In this document: positions 8,727 through 16,904 of the stretch, piece after piece
Numbering within the stretch: the first letter of the stretch is position 1
How the letters are laid out: the number at the start of each line of letters is the position of its first letter
NCBI RefSeq assembly: GCF_024198255.1
Contig: NZ_JAJVKW010000001.1
Coordinates: 558,001 to 622,000 of the forward strand
DNA length: 64,000 nucleotides
Source: Myxococcus guangdongensis
GTDB lineage: Bacteria > Myxococcota > Myxococcia > Myxococcales > Myxococcaceae
Reading direction: 5' to 3'
Position numbers and translations under genes: made by a program
The notes under the pieces: model-generated
Seen by the model: the letters and a program-made list of their open reading frames with translations, nothing else
Told to the model about the DNA's origin: nothing
Databases searched by the model: none

Positions 8727-9899
8727 CTACTTCGCCAGCTCGATGAGCGCCGCGGCGCCCATGCCGCCACCGATGCACATGGTGACGACGCCGTAGCGGC
8801 CGTTGCGGCGCTTGAGCTCGCGCAGAATCGTCGCGACCAGACGCGCACCGGACACGCCCAGCGGGTGACCCAGGGCGATGGCGCCGCCGTTCGGGTTCAC
8901 CTTGTCCATGGGGATGCCCAGTTCACGGATGCAGTACAGCGCCTGCGGAGCGAAGGCCTCGTTCAGCTCGAAGACGTCGATGTCCTTCACCTCGAGCTTG
9001 TTCTTCGCCAGGAGCTTGCGCACCGCGGGCACGGGGCCGATGCCCATGACCTCCGGAGGCACGCCCGCGACGGCGAAGTCCACGAAGTAGCCCAGCGGCT
9101 TGACGCCCAGCTCCTTCGCCTTCTCCTCGCTCATCACCACCGCCGCCGCCGCGCCGTCCGTCAGCGGCGACGCGTTGCCGGCCGTCACCACGCCCTTGGC
9201 GTTGAACGCCGGGCGCAGCTTGCCCAGGCCCTCGGCCGTCGTCTCCGGACGCAGGATGGTGTCCACCGACACCGTCACCGTCTGCGCCTTGCCGTCCTCG
9301 TCGTAGACAGTGGTGGTGACCGGGACGATCTCCTCGGAGAACTTCCCCGTCTCCCGCGCGGCGGCCGCGCGGCGCTGGCTCTCCGCGGCGAACTTGTCGG
9401 AGTCCTCACGCGACACGTTGTGACGCGAGGCGATGTTCTCCGCCGTCACACCCATGGAGCTGTAGATCTCCGGGTGGTTCGCCATGATGTCCGGGTTGGC
9501 GCTGACCTTGTTGCCGCCCATGGGCACCATCGTCATGGACTCGGTGCCACCCCCGATGCCCACCTGGATGTGGCCCGCCTGGATGGCCGCGGCAATCTGC
9601 GCGATGGCCTGCGTCCCGGAGGAACAGAAGCGGTTGATGGTCATCGCGGCAACCTCCACCGGAAGACCCGCCAGCAGCGTGGCCTGACGCGCCACGTTCA
9701 TGCCCTGCTCGGCCTCCGGCATGGCACAGCCCAGGACGACGTCCTCCACGTCCGACGGCTTCAGGCCGGGGACCTGGGCCACGGCCTCCTTGATGGCGGC
9801 GGCCGCCAGCGTATCCGGCCGCGTGTCCTTGAACTCTCCCTTGTGCGCGCGGGTGAACGGCGTGCGGACCGCGCTGGCAATCACGACTCGACCAGGCAT
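8727..9899 (-). CDS. fadA: Acetyl-CoA acyltransferase (thiolase) of fatty acid beta-oxidation
   Basis: This 390-residue thiolase covers the full usual length. The nucleophile Cys lies in NRFCSSGTQAI. The active-site His is in GGAIALGHPLGVSGAR and the second Cys in CIGGGMGAA. It catalyses CoA-dependent cleavage of 3-ketoacyl-CoA to acetyl-CoA and a shortened acyl-CoA in the cytoplasm. It follows the fused dehydrogenase/hydratase gene by 77 bases on the same strand. A good ribosome site (AAGGAGA) lies directly after a hairpin in that gap. Together they supply the last three steps of the beta-oxidation spiral. Confidence 0.92.
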   Translation of the reverse strand: MPGRVVIASAVRTPFTRAHKGEFKDTRPDTLAAAAIKEAVAQVPGLKPSDVEDVVLGCAMPEAEQGMNVARQATLLAGLPVEVAAMTINRFCSSGTQAIAQIAAAIQAGHIQVGIGGGTESMTMVPMGGNKVSANPDIMANHPEIYSSMGVTAENIASRHNVSREDSDKFAAESQRRAAAARETGKFSEEIVPVTTTVYDEDGKAQTVTVSVDTILRPETTAEGLGKLRPAFNAKGVVTAGNASPLTDGAAAAVVMSEEKAKELGVKPLGYFVDFAVAGVPPEVMGIGPVPAVRKLLAKNKLEVKDIDVFELNEAFAPQALYCIRELGIPMDKVNPNGGAIALGHPLGVSGARLVATILRELKRRNGRYGVVTMCIGGGMGAAALIELAK

Positions 9900-9912
9900 C
9901 TTGATGTCTCCT

Positions 9913-9933
9913 TGCCCGGGTCACACCCGGGCA
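9913..9933 (-). promoter_or_regulatory. Intercistronic hairpin before the thiolase ribosome site
   Basis: Perfect 8-bp arms TGCCCGGG and CCCGGGCA enclose a five-base loop between the two beta-oxidation genes. On the mRNA it ends immediately before the AAGGAGA ribosome site, so it could tune translation or mark an RNA processing or stability boundary. Confidence 0.55.
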
Positions 9934-9976
9934 TGCAGCGAAATTTATGTCGTAGCCAATGAGTACCGGCCGGCCG

Positions 9977-12367
9977 TCAATTCCGCAGCGGCTTGCCCTT
10001 TTCGATCATGAACGTCAGGCGGTCCTGGGTCTTCTCCTCGCCGCACAGGCTCAGGAAGGCCTCGGCCTCCAGCTCGAGCAGCTTCTCCTCGGTGACCAGC
10101 GTCGAGGTGCTGGTGTCGCCACCGGTGAGCACGCGCGCCAGCTTCTGACCAATCTTGCGGTCGTGCGCGCTGACCTGCCCGTTCATCTCCATGTCGTACA
10201 GCATCATGTCGATGGTGGCGTAGCCGCTGGGGCCGCCCAGCCGGAAGCGCGAGGGACGCGGCGCGCGGAAGCCCGCGTCCGCCATGCCCAGCACGCGCGC
10301 CTTCGCGTCCGACAGCAGGAAGTCGCGGTTGGCGCTGATGCCGTCCGCGTGCGTGAGGAAGCCCGCCTCGCGCGCCTCTTCCGCGCTGGTGGCGACCTTC
10401 GCCGTGCCGATGGACAGGAACACCTTCTTGAGGAAGGGGAACGGATCGAAGTCCTTGTCCGTGGAGTACGGGCCGTAGACGTTGCGCAAGAGCTGCATGT
10501 TGCCGCCGCCGCCGGGGATGAGGCCCACGCCCACCTCGACGAGGCCCATGTACAGCTCGGCGCTCGCCTGCACCGCGTTGCCGCCCATCGTCACCTCGGC
10601 GCCGCCGCCGAGCGCGAGGTTGAACGGCGCCGTCACCACCGGCACCGGGCTGTAGCGCATGCGCTGGTTGGCCGCCTGGAACGACGTCACCAGCTTGCGG
10701 ATGTCCTCGTACTGGCCGCTCTTCGCCGCCCACACCAGCGCGACGATGTTGGCGCCCGCGGAGAAGTTGGCGCCGTCGTTGCCAATCACGAGGCCCTTGA
10801 AGTTCTTCTCCGTCTCGTCCAGCGCCGTGTGCATCATCTCGATGATCTGGTCATCGATGGAGTTCATCTTCGTGTGGAACTCCAGCAGCGTGGCGCCGTC
10901 GCCCAGGTCCCACAGGGTGGCGGAGTCGTTGCCGGCGACCTTCTTGTTGCCGCGCTTGAGGTACTCCACGCGCTGGGTGCGCGCGTTCTCCGGCACCACC
11001 TTCACGGACTTCGTGGGGATGTCCCAGTACGTGTCCTTGCCGCCCTCCACGCCGTAGAAGGACTCACGGCCCGCGGCCAGCATGTCCTCCACCCACCCGG
11101 CGGGCTTCAGGCCCAGCTCCTTCATCCGCGCGACGCCCTTCTTCACGCCGTACGCGTCCCAGACCTCGAAGGGGCCCAGGTCCCAACCGAAGCCCCAGCG
11201 CACGCCGCGGTCCACGTTGACCACGTCGTCGGCGATCTCCGGGATGCGGCGGCTGGTGTACGCGAGCACGTCCAGCGTCACCTGCTCGGCGAACTTCGCG
11301 GCCTTGTCCGTGCCGTTCATGACGACGGCGACGCGCTCCTTGACGTTCTCCACCTCGCGGGCGGCGCCCAGCGACTCGAAGCGCACCTTGCCCTGCGCGC
11401 GGTACTCGAGCGTCTTCAGGTCGAGCGCGAGGATTTCCTTCCCGCCGGAGCTCTTGTCCTTCTTGTAGAAGCCGCCGCCGCTCTTGTCGCCCAGCATCCC
11501 CTTCTCCACCATCTTCTGGAGGAAGCCGGGGATGGCGAAGACCTCACGCTCCTCGTCCTGGGTCAGCGTGTCGTAACAGTTCTTCGACACGTGGACGAAG
11601 GTGTCCAGACCGACGATGTCCGCGGTGCGGAACACGGCCGACTTGGGGCGCCCCATGGCCGGGCCGAAGATCTTGTCCACCTCCTCGATGGACAGTTCCG
11701 CGGGGCCCATGGCGGCGATGGTGCGCATCATCCCGTACACGCCGATGCGGTTCGCGATGAAGTTGGTGGTGTCCTTGCCGTAGACGATGCCCTTGCCGAG
11801 CACCTCTTCGCCAAAGCGGTGGATGGCCTTCATCACCGCCGGGTCCGTGTCCTTGCCGGCCACGAGCTCCAGGAGCTTCATGTAGCGGACCGGGTTGAAG
11901 AAGTGCGTGACGAGGAAGTTCTTCTTGAAGGCCTCGCCCCGGCCCTCCGTCATCCCGACAATCGACATGCCGGAGGTGTTCGAGGAGATGATGGCGTCCT
12001 TGCGGGCGTGCTGCTCCACCTTGGCGAAGAGCGCCTGCTTGACGGCCAGGTCCTCCTTCACCACCTCGATGACCCAGTCGCACTCGGAGATGCGCTGCAG
12101 GTCGTCGTCGAAGTTGCCCACCTCGATGGCGGTGAACACCTGCTCGGACATGATGGGGCTGGGCTTCTGCTTGCGCATGTTGGCCAGCGCCCCGAGGGCG
12201 AACTTATTGCGGAAGGCCTTGGTCGAGGTGTCCTCGCCCGGTGCGGCCTTCGGCGGAACGATGTCCAGGAGGAGCGCGCGCACGCCCGAGTTGGCCAGAT
12301 GGGCGGCAATGCCGCTGCCCATCACTCCGGCGCCCAGCACAGCTACCTTGCGGATCCGCGTCGTCAT
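9977..12367 (-). CDS. fadN: 3-hydroxyacyl-CoA dehydrogenase / enoyl-CoA hydratase fusion (FadN-like)
   Basis: This 796-residue bifunctional enzyme starts with the NAD-binding dehydrogenase (VAVLGAGVMGSGIAAHLAN; catalytic His in THFFNPVRYMKLLE). A C-terminal crotonase domain follows, with oxyanion-hole segments GANFSAGANI and GGGAEVTMGGN and the Glu-bearing GLIPGGGGN. This dehydrogenase-first order and length match Bacillus FadN and not E. coli FadB, which is hydratase-first. The ATG at 12365-12367 begins the Rossmann fold. An open frame continues upstream but overlaps the peptidase on the other strand and is not coding. The promoter region carries a palindrome (12419-12442). It forms an operon with the thiolase. 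Confidence 0.92.
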   Translation of the reverse strand: MTTRIRKVAVLGAGVMGSGIAAHLANSGVRALLLDIVPPKAAPGEDTSTKAFRNKFALGALANMRKQKPSPIMSEQVFTAIEVGNFDDDLQRISECDWVIEVVKEDLAVKQALFAKVEQHARKDAIISSNTSGMSIVGMTEGRGEAFKKNFLVTHFFNPVRYMKLLELVAGKDTDPAVMKAIHRFGEEVLGKGIVYGKDTTNFIANRIGVYGMMRTIAAMGPAELSIEEVDKIFGPAMGRPKSAVFRTADIVGLDTFVHVSKNCYDTLTQDEEREVFAIPGFLQKMVEKGMLGDKSGGGFYKKDKSSGGKEILALDLKTLEYRAQGKVRFESLGAAREVENVKERVAVVMNGTDKAAKFAEQVTLDVLAYTSRRIPEIADDVVNVDRGVRWGFGWDLGPFEVWDAYGVKKGVARMKELGLKPAGWVEDMLAAGRESFYGVEGGKDTYWDIPTKSVKVVPENARTQRVEYLKRGNKKVAGNDSATLWDLGDGATLLEFHTKMNSIDDQIIEMMHTALDETEKNFKGLVIGNDGANFSAGANIVALVWAAKSGQYEDIRKLVTSFQAANQRMRYSPVPVVTAPFNLALGGGAEVTMGGNAVQASAELYMGLVEVGVGLIPGGGGNMQLLRNVYGPYSTDKDFDPFPFLKKVFLSIGTAKVATSAEEAREAGFLTHADGISANRDFLLSDAKARVLGMADAGFRAPRPSRFRLGGPSGYATIDMMLYDMEMNGQVSAHDRKIGQKLARVLTGGDTSTSTLVTEEKLLELEAEAFLSLCGEEKTQDRLTFMIEKGKPLRN

Positions 12368-12411
12368 TGGGGAAGGCTCCCTTGCTCTCATGGGATGGAG
12401 GGGACTGCACA

Positions 12412-12442
12412 AATGTAGGCGATTGACCCGAAAGTCAATCGC
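12412..12442 (-). promoter_or_regulatory. Promoter and palindromic operator of the beta-oxidation operon
   Basis: Perfect 9-bp arms GCGATTGAC (12419-12427) and GTCAATCGC (12434-12442) enclose six bases. On the minus strand a -35-like TTGACT (12433-12438) lies inside the palindrome and a -10-like TACATT (12412-12417) follows after 15 bases. A bound dimer would block RNA polymerase, as fatty-acid-responsive TetR-type repressors do. The regulator itself is not in the window. Confidence 0.6.
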
Positions 12443-12447
12443 TTCGG

Positions 12448-12470
12448 CGGGTGGGAGCACTCGCCACCCG
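12448..12470 (+). repeat. Inverted repeat upstream of the M1 peptidase gene
   Basis: Seven-base arms CGGGTGG and CCACCCG enclose nine bases, starting 52 bases before the peptidase ATG. It could be a 5' leader hairpin or a second operator in the divergent spacer. Confidence 0.4.
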
Positions 12471-12499
12471 GCGCGCCAAGGACTACAAACCGGACCTCC

Positions 12500-14254
12500 A
12501 TGGCTCGCCCCGACCCGCACTCGTACAACGACAGCACGCAGCCCGAGACGGAAACCCTGGACTGGAAGGCCCGCGTCGACTTCCGCACGCGAAGGCTGCA
12601 CGCCGAGGCCACCCTGACGCTGAAGGAAGCGTCCGCCGGTCCCCTCGACCTGGACACCCGGGATTTGGAGATTCTCAGAGTCGTAGACGGCAATGGTCGC
12701 CCCTTGCCCTACATGCTCGCGCCGCCGGAGCCGATTCTGGGGAGCCGGCTGCGGGTGGAGCTGCCCCAGGGGGTGCGCCAGCTGACGGTGCAGTACCGCA
12801 CGTCCCCCACCGCGAGCGCGCTGCAGTGGCTGACGCCCTCGCAGACGGCGGGCGGGCAGCACCCGTTCCTCTACAGCCAGTGCCAGGCCATCCACGCGCG
12901 CAGCCTGGTGCCGCTGCAGGACACGCCGCGCATCCGCATCCGCTACCGGGCGTCGCTGCGCGTGCCCAAGGCGCTCAAGGCCGTGATGGCCGCGAGCTTC
13001 GTTGGCCGCGAGGAGCACGGCGTGGAGGCGGAGGAGCACTACGAGATGCCGCAGCCGGTGCCTCCGTACCTGCTCGCCTTCGCGGTGGGCAGCCTGGCGC
13101 CGAAGGAGCTGGGGCCGCGCTCGCGGGTGTGGGCGGAGCCGGAGCTGCTCGAGGACGCGGCGGAGGAGTTCTCCGGCGTGGACGACATGCTGCGCGCCGC
13201 CGAGTCGCTCTTCGGGCCGTACGACTGGGAGCGCTTCGATTTGCTCACCATGCCTCCGTCGTTCCCGTACGGCGGCATGGAGAACCCGCGGCTGACGTTC
13301 CTCACGCCCACGCTGATTGCCGGCGACAAGAGCCTGGTGAACGTGGTGGCGCACGAGCTGGCGCACTCGTGGACGGGCAACCTGGTGACGAACGCGTCCG
13401 CGGAGCACTTCTGGCTCAACGAGGGCTTCACCGTGTTCGCCGAGCGCCGCATCCTGGAGGCGCTCGCGGGCAAGGAGGTCGCCGCGCTGCACGGGGCGCT
13501 GGGGCGAAGGGCGCTGGAAGAGGCGATGCACCACTTCCGCGAGCACCCGCACCTGACGGCGCTGCGCACGCACCTGACGGGCGTGGACCCGGACGAGGCC
13601 TTCTCCCAGATTCCGTACGAGAAGGGCTACCTGTTCCTGCGCGCGCTGGAGGACGCGGTGGGCCGCGAGACGTTCGACGGCTTCCTGCGCCGCTACCTGG
13701 CCACCTACCGCTTCCGCGCGCTCACCACCGAGGAGTTCATCGCCTTCACCGAGCGCGAGCTGCCCGGGGCGCTGGCCAAGGTGGACGCGGACGCGTACCT
13801 GCAGCGGCCCGGCATCCCCGGCGGCGCGCCCTCCCCTCGCTCCAGCCGGCTGGAGACGCTCTTGCGCCTGCGCGGCACCGTGCCGTCGAAGGACGTGGTG
13901 AAGGACTGGACGCCCGCGGAGTGGCAGCTCTTCCTGGAGTGGCTGCCGTCGGACGCGCCGCGCGACCTGTTCCGCCAGCTGGACGAGCGCTTCGAGCTGA
14001 CCCAGAGCCGCAACTCGGAGGTGCTGGTGGCGTGGCTGGTGGCGGCCCTGCGCGCGGGCTGGGAGCCGGCGGTGGCGCGCACCGAGGTCTTTCTGGGCGA
14101 GGTGGGCCGCATGAAGTACCTCAAGCCCCTGTACGGCGTGCTCAGCGCTTCACGCGAGCACAAGCCGCTGGCGCGCTCGCTCTTCCAGAAGAACGCGGAG
14201 CGCTACCACCCCATCGCCCGGCAGGGTGTGGAGCTCATCCTCTCCCGCGCCTGA
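12500..14254 (+). CDS. M1-family zinc aminopeptidase, leukotriene A4 hydrolase-like
   Basis: This 584-residue protein contains an N-terminal beta-sandwich domain and the gluzincin catalytic domain. The exopeptidase motif GGMEN lies at 258-262. HELAH (285-289), with Glu308, forms the zinc site, and Tyr373 in IPYEKGY is the transition-state Tyr. The spacing and the segments around SWTGNLVTN, and the C-terminal helical domain, resemble leukotriene A4 hydrolase more than E. coli PepN, which is much longer. No signal peptide is seen, so it is a cytoplasmic peptidase that removes N-terminal residues. It is divergent from the beta-oxidation operon. Confidence 0.9.
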   Translation: MARPDPHSYNDSTQPETETLDWKARVDFRTRRLHAEATLTLKEASAGPLDLDTRDLEILRVVDGNGRPLPYMLAPPEPILGSRLRVELPQGVRQLTVQYRTSPTASALQWLTPSQTAGGQHPFLYSQCQAIHARSLVPLQDTPRIRIRYRASLRVPKALKAVMAASFVGREEHGVEAEEHYEMPQPVPPYLLAFAVGSLAPKELGPRSRVWAEPELLEDAAEEFSGVDDMLRAAESLFGPYDWERFDLLTMPPSFPYGGMENPRLTFLTPTLIAGDKSLVNVVAHELAHSWTGNLVTNASAEHFWLNEGFTVFAERRILEALAGKEVAALHGALGRRALEEAMHHFREHPHLTALRTHLTGVDPDEAFSQIPYEKGYLFLRALEDAVGRETFDGFLRRYLATYRFRALTTEEFIAFTERELPGALAKVDADAYLQRPGIPGGAPSPRSSRLETLLRLRGTVPSKDVVKDWTPAEWQLFLEWLPSDAPRDLFRQLDERFELTQSRNSEVLVAWLVAALRAGWEPAVARTEVFLGEVGRMKYLKPLYGVLSASREHKPLARSLFQKNAERYHPIARQGVELILSRA

Positions 14255-14281
14255 GGAAGGCGCGGGCAGGAGGACGACGGA

Positions 14282-15163
14282 CTACTTCGCCGACTGCGCC
14301 TTCAGGCGCTTCTCGGAGAGGTCCAGGTACTTCTCGTCCATGTCGATGCCCACGTAGCGGCGGCCCAGCTTGAGGGCCGCCACACCGGTGGTGCCGCTGC
14401 CGTTGAAGGGGTCCAGGATGAGCGCGTCCTCGGGGGTGCTCGCCTCGATGATGCGCTCGAGCAGGGCCACGGGCTTCTGCGTGGGGTGGCTGCCGTGGGC
14501 CTTCTCCTCACCGCCGCGCGGGACGGTGAGCGTCCACAGCCGACCCTCGCCGTCGTCCGTCACTTCCGCGTCGCCGGAGGGCGGCAGCACCCACGCGTCG
14601 CGCATCTGCTTGCCGCCGTTGTCCGACTTCATCTTCTTGTAGTTGAAGATGTGCTGCAGCTTGCCGCCCGACTTCGGCGAGGCCCAGATGAGCAGCTCCG
14701 TCGAGTGGGTGAAGTAGCGGCAGGCCAGGTTCGGACTGGCGTTGGGCTTGAACCAGGTGACGGTGTTGAGCAGCTTGTAGCCGAGCTTCTGCATGGCGAA
14801 GCCGGCGTTGAAGATGACGTGCTGGGTGCCGCTGACCCAGAGCGTGCCGGTGGGCTTGAGCAGCCGCTGGCAGGCCTCCAGCCACGCCGTGGTGAAGGCG
14901 TGGTCCTCCTCCACCCCGCGCGACACGTCCCAGTTGCCCTTCTTCACCGCGACGCGCTTGCCACCCTTGCAGGTGGTGCCGCCATTGGAGAGGAAGTACG
15001 GCGGGTCGGCGAAAATCATGTCGAAGGTCTGGGGCTCGAACTGCTTGAGGAGCTCCAGGCTGTCCCCGTGCAGGAGCGTCCAGGCGTCGCCCTTCGCGTG
15101 CACGCTCTCGTTGAGGGAGCGCCGGACAATCTTCAGGTCAGGGGCAGCAGCTTCAGCCAACAT
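14282..15163 (-). CDS. Site-specific DNA methyltransferase, beta class
   Basis: This 293-residue amino-methyltransferase has the catalytic motif DPPY (in IFADPPYFLSNGG) near the N terminus. The SAM-binding motif FNGSGTTG lies near the C terminus, after SHPTQKP. This permuted order defines the beta class, which methylates adenine N6 or cytosine N4. The ATG at 15161-15163 is chosen because GGAGG precedes it by a few bases; the frame continues upstream without a site. No restriction endonuclease or specificity gene is adjacent, so it is an orphan methylase that may regulate replication or transcription, or be a restriction relic. The recognition sequence cannot be read from the gene. Confidence 0.88.
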   Translation of the reverse strand: MLAEAAAPDLKIVRRSLNESVHAKGDAWTLLHGDSLELLKQFEPQTFDMIFADPPYFLSNGGTTCKGGKRVAVKKGNWDVSRGVEEDHAFTTAWLEACQRLLKPTGTLWVSGTQHVIFNAGFAMQKLGYKLLNTVTWFKPNASPNLACRYFTHSTELLIWASPKSGGKLQHIFNYKKMKSDNGGKQMRDAWVLPPSGDAEVTDDGEGRLWTLTVPRGGEEKAHGSHPTQKPVALLERIIEASTPEDALILDPFNGSGTTGVAALKLGRRYVGIDMDEKYLDLSEKRLKAQSAK

Positions 15164-15287
15164 CACGCCTCCGTCGGACTCTTCGTCGTGGGACGCGGCG
15201 GAATGTGCGGTGACTTGAGTGCTACGTCTAATTTCTGGCCTGTAGCACCCTGAAATTTGACCCGGGGGGCTTGCCGTGGAAACGACT

Positions 15288-15335
15288 CGAGCAGGGCGGG
15301 AGCGCCTCCAGTGAGGCCCTCCGACACCCTGCTCG
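15288..15335. repeat. Large imperfect cruciform between rpmE and the methylase gene
   Basis: Outer 9-bp arms CGAGCAGGG (15288-15296) and CCCTGCTCG (15327-15335) are perfect. Inside them a second 10-bp stem with one mismatch (GGAGCGCCTC and GAGGCCCTCC) closes on a CAGT loop. There is no T-run, so it may be a Rho-assisted terminator or a structured RNA. Confidence 0.5.
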
Positions 15336-15353
15336 ACGGTGCTGCGAATGGCT

Positions 15354-15374
15354 GTCACGCGGCGAGCGCGTGAC
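15354..15374 (-). terminator. Hairpin just downstream of rpmE
   Basis: Perfect 8-bp arms GTCACGCG and CGCGTGAC with a five-base loop begin nine bases after the rpmE stop. There is no U-tract. It is possibly a 3' stabilising hairpin or part of a terminator with the cruciform at 15288-15335. Confidence 0.45.
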
Positions 15375-15382
15375 GGCTCGAA

Positions 15383-15652
15383 TCAGGCCTTGGCCTTCTT
15401 GCCCTTGGCGACCGGGACGGCGATGGCGCCCTCGCCAGCGGCGGTCTCCGTGGGGTTCGAGCCGTACTTCTTGCGGAAGCGGTCGATGCGGCCGGCCGTG
15501 TCCACGAGCTTGTACTTGCCCGTGAAGAAGGGGTGGCAGTTCGAGCAGATTTCCACCGAGAACGAGCCGCGGGTGGAGTGGGTCTCGACGACGTTGCCAC
15601 ACGCGCAGGTGATGCGGGACGGCGGATAGACGGGGTGCATTTCCGGCTTCAT
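15383..15652 (-). CDS. rpmE: 50S ribosomal protein L31, zinc-binding form
   Basis: This 89-residue protein starts [11 protein letters not shown]. It has Cys16, Cys18, Cys36 and Cys39 (TCACGN and ICSNCHPF), the zinc site of the C+ type of L31. It bridges the two ribosomal subunits at the central protuberance. The C-terminal 20 residues are an Ala/Lys extension beyond the usual length of about 70. The start is set by GGAG upstream of the ATG at 15650-15652; a longer frame is not supported. A sigma70-like promoter lies at 15721-15749. The C+ form implies zinc-replete expression; no C- paralogue is in the window. Confidence 0.95.
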   Translation of the reverse strand: MKPEMHPVYPPSRITCACGNVVETHSTRGSFSVEICSNCHPFFTGKYKLVDTAGRIDRFRKKYGSNPTETAAGEGAIAVPVAKGKKAKA

Positions 15653-15720
15653 GACGCTCTCCAGGGTGCCTTGCCCCCAGCCGCCCACGGCAGGGAGGTC
15701 CGGCACTGTAATGGCCGGCG

Positions 15721-15749
15721 CTTATAACGGCGCGCCGACCGGGGCACAA
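15721..15749 (-). promoter_or_regulatory. Sigma70-type promoter of rpmE
   Basis: On the minus strand TTGTGC (15744-15749) and TATAAG (15721-15726) are separated by exactly 17 bases, about 70 bases upstream of the rpmE start. Confidence 0.6.
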
Positions 15750-15761
15750 GACCAGCGCGGC

Positions 15762-16904
15762 TCAGTGGGCCGCCGAGCCCGGGGGCTCGACACGTTCCAC
15801 CGCCTTCTGGACGACCGGATCCGCCGGTACGTCACTGCCGAGCTGGATGTACGACAATAGATGCGTCCGGGCCGAAGGCGTTGCGCCGCCCGCCACCGTC
15901 TTCTCCAGGGACTGGCGCCGGGCCTCCAGGCTGGCGACCGTGGACTCGAGCGCCCGCTTCTGCGCCTCGTCCTTCATCTGGGCCAGCCGCTCCTTCGCCC
16001 GGGCGAGGTTCGTCTCGACGATGCGGAGGCTGTCGCGGGTGCGCTCGCGCTCGGAGACGTCCACGAAGCGACCGGGCCCGTCGATGGACAGCTCCAGCTT
16101 CGCGACCTGGCGGCCCCGCTCGCCCGGGGGCACCACGGTGGTCAATCCCACGCGCTGGGCGATGCCAGCGCCCCGACCCTCGTGCGACTGCACCACGAAG
16201 TCCACGCCCTCCAGCTCACCGGCGAGCCCGAGCAGGTCGTTGTAGGGCACGGCGGCCAGGAGGATGACCAGGTCCACCTTCTGCTCCCGCAGCGCCTTCA
16301 CCTCGGCCATGACGGAGGGGAGCACGGGCAGCCCCTGCCGCTTGACGGCCGTGGCCTTGCCCTGGGCGAAGGGCTCCATGGGCTCCGGCTGCGCGGTGGC
16401 CGGCGACGCGCCCACCAGGCCGACCTTGAGCCCGCCCACCTGCGTCACCAGCGACGCGGAAAACAGCAGCTTGCCCTGCGCGTCCACGAGGTTCGCGGAC
16501 AGGAGCTTCATCTTCGACTTGCGCGACTGCTTGCGCAGGAAGTCCACACCCAGCGACAAGTCGCGCGTGCCCACGGCCATGGCGGTGGTGCCCTGCGCGC
16601 TCATCTGCGCGAACACCAGCTCGGCGCGCGCGCGCGCATCCGGGGACTCACCGCTGTCCCGGCTCTTGAAGAGCGCGTTGCCCGCGTCCAACACGAGGAC
16701 CGGCACGCCCTTGGCGCGCTCCTTCTCTATCGTGACTTTTCTTCTGGCCAGACCGCCAGACGGGTTGTGTCGTCAACCACAGGGGGCGACTTCGCCCCCG
16801 TTGTCTCCAGTGAAGAGGAGCACGAGCTGCTTGGGCGCGGCCCCCGCGACGAGCGGGAACAGCAGGGCGGCCAGCAGGGCGAGCCCGGGCAGGCGGAGGC
16901 TCAC
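15762..16904 (-). CDS. Metallophosphatase/5'-nucleotidase-like exported selenoprotein (in-frame UGA read as Sec)
   Basis: Read through one in-frame UGA (16773-16775), this is a 380-residue protein. It opens with a classical signal peptide (residues 1-23, ending LVAGAA), then LLFTGDNGGEVAPC, Gly43, Sec44 and Arg45, then NPSGGLARR. The following domain resembles metallophosphatases (VLVLDAGNALF, AVGTRDLSLG, SANLVDAQGKLLF, FVVQSHEG), although several metal ligands are altered. It ends in a coiled coil. The GTG start overlaps the previous stop as GTGA. The same frame is coding on both sides of the UGA, and a SECIS-like hairpin follows it at the canonical spacing. From memory, relatives carry Cys-Gly-Cys here, so Sec would replace the second Cys. 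Calling from the GTG at 16706 would lose the export signal. A nonsense mutation is the alternative. Confidence 0.8.
16743..16775 (-). promoter_or_regulatory. SECIS-like element with recoded UGA
   Basis: The mRNA begins with UGA (16775-16773). Eighteen bases follow, and then the loop GGUCUG (16754-16749) is held by a perfect 6-bp stem UCUGGC/GCCAGA (16760-16743). In E. coli fdhF the apical GGUCU also starts 18 bases after UGA, with G23 and U24 contacting SelB. Here G and U fall at the same positions 23 and 24. Confidence 0.78.

Noticed and set aside
8520-9962. Open plus-strand frame opposite the thiolase
   Set aside because: Same shadow pattern; the thiolase on the other strand has all active-site residues.
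9959-12418. An open plus-strand frame of 819 codons opposite the beta-oxidation genes
   Set aside because: It is antisense to a strongly conserved enzyme, rich in His, Arg and Leu with no family motif; this is the usual GC-rich shadow.
12368-13573. Upstream extension of the fused dehydrogenase frame
   Set aside because: It is open but antisense to the M1 peptidase; the Rossmann fold begins at the ATG at 12367.
16773-16775. Reading the UGA as an ordinary stop or pseudogene mutation
   Set aside because: A SECIS-like loop at the exact fdhF distance and a coherent protein on both sides make recoding the better explanation, though confirmation needs the Sec machinery.
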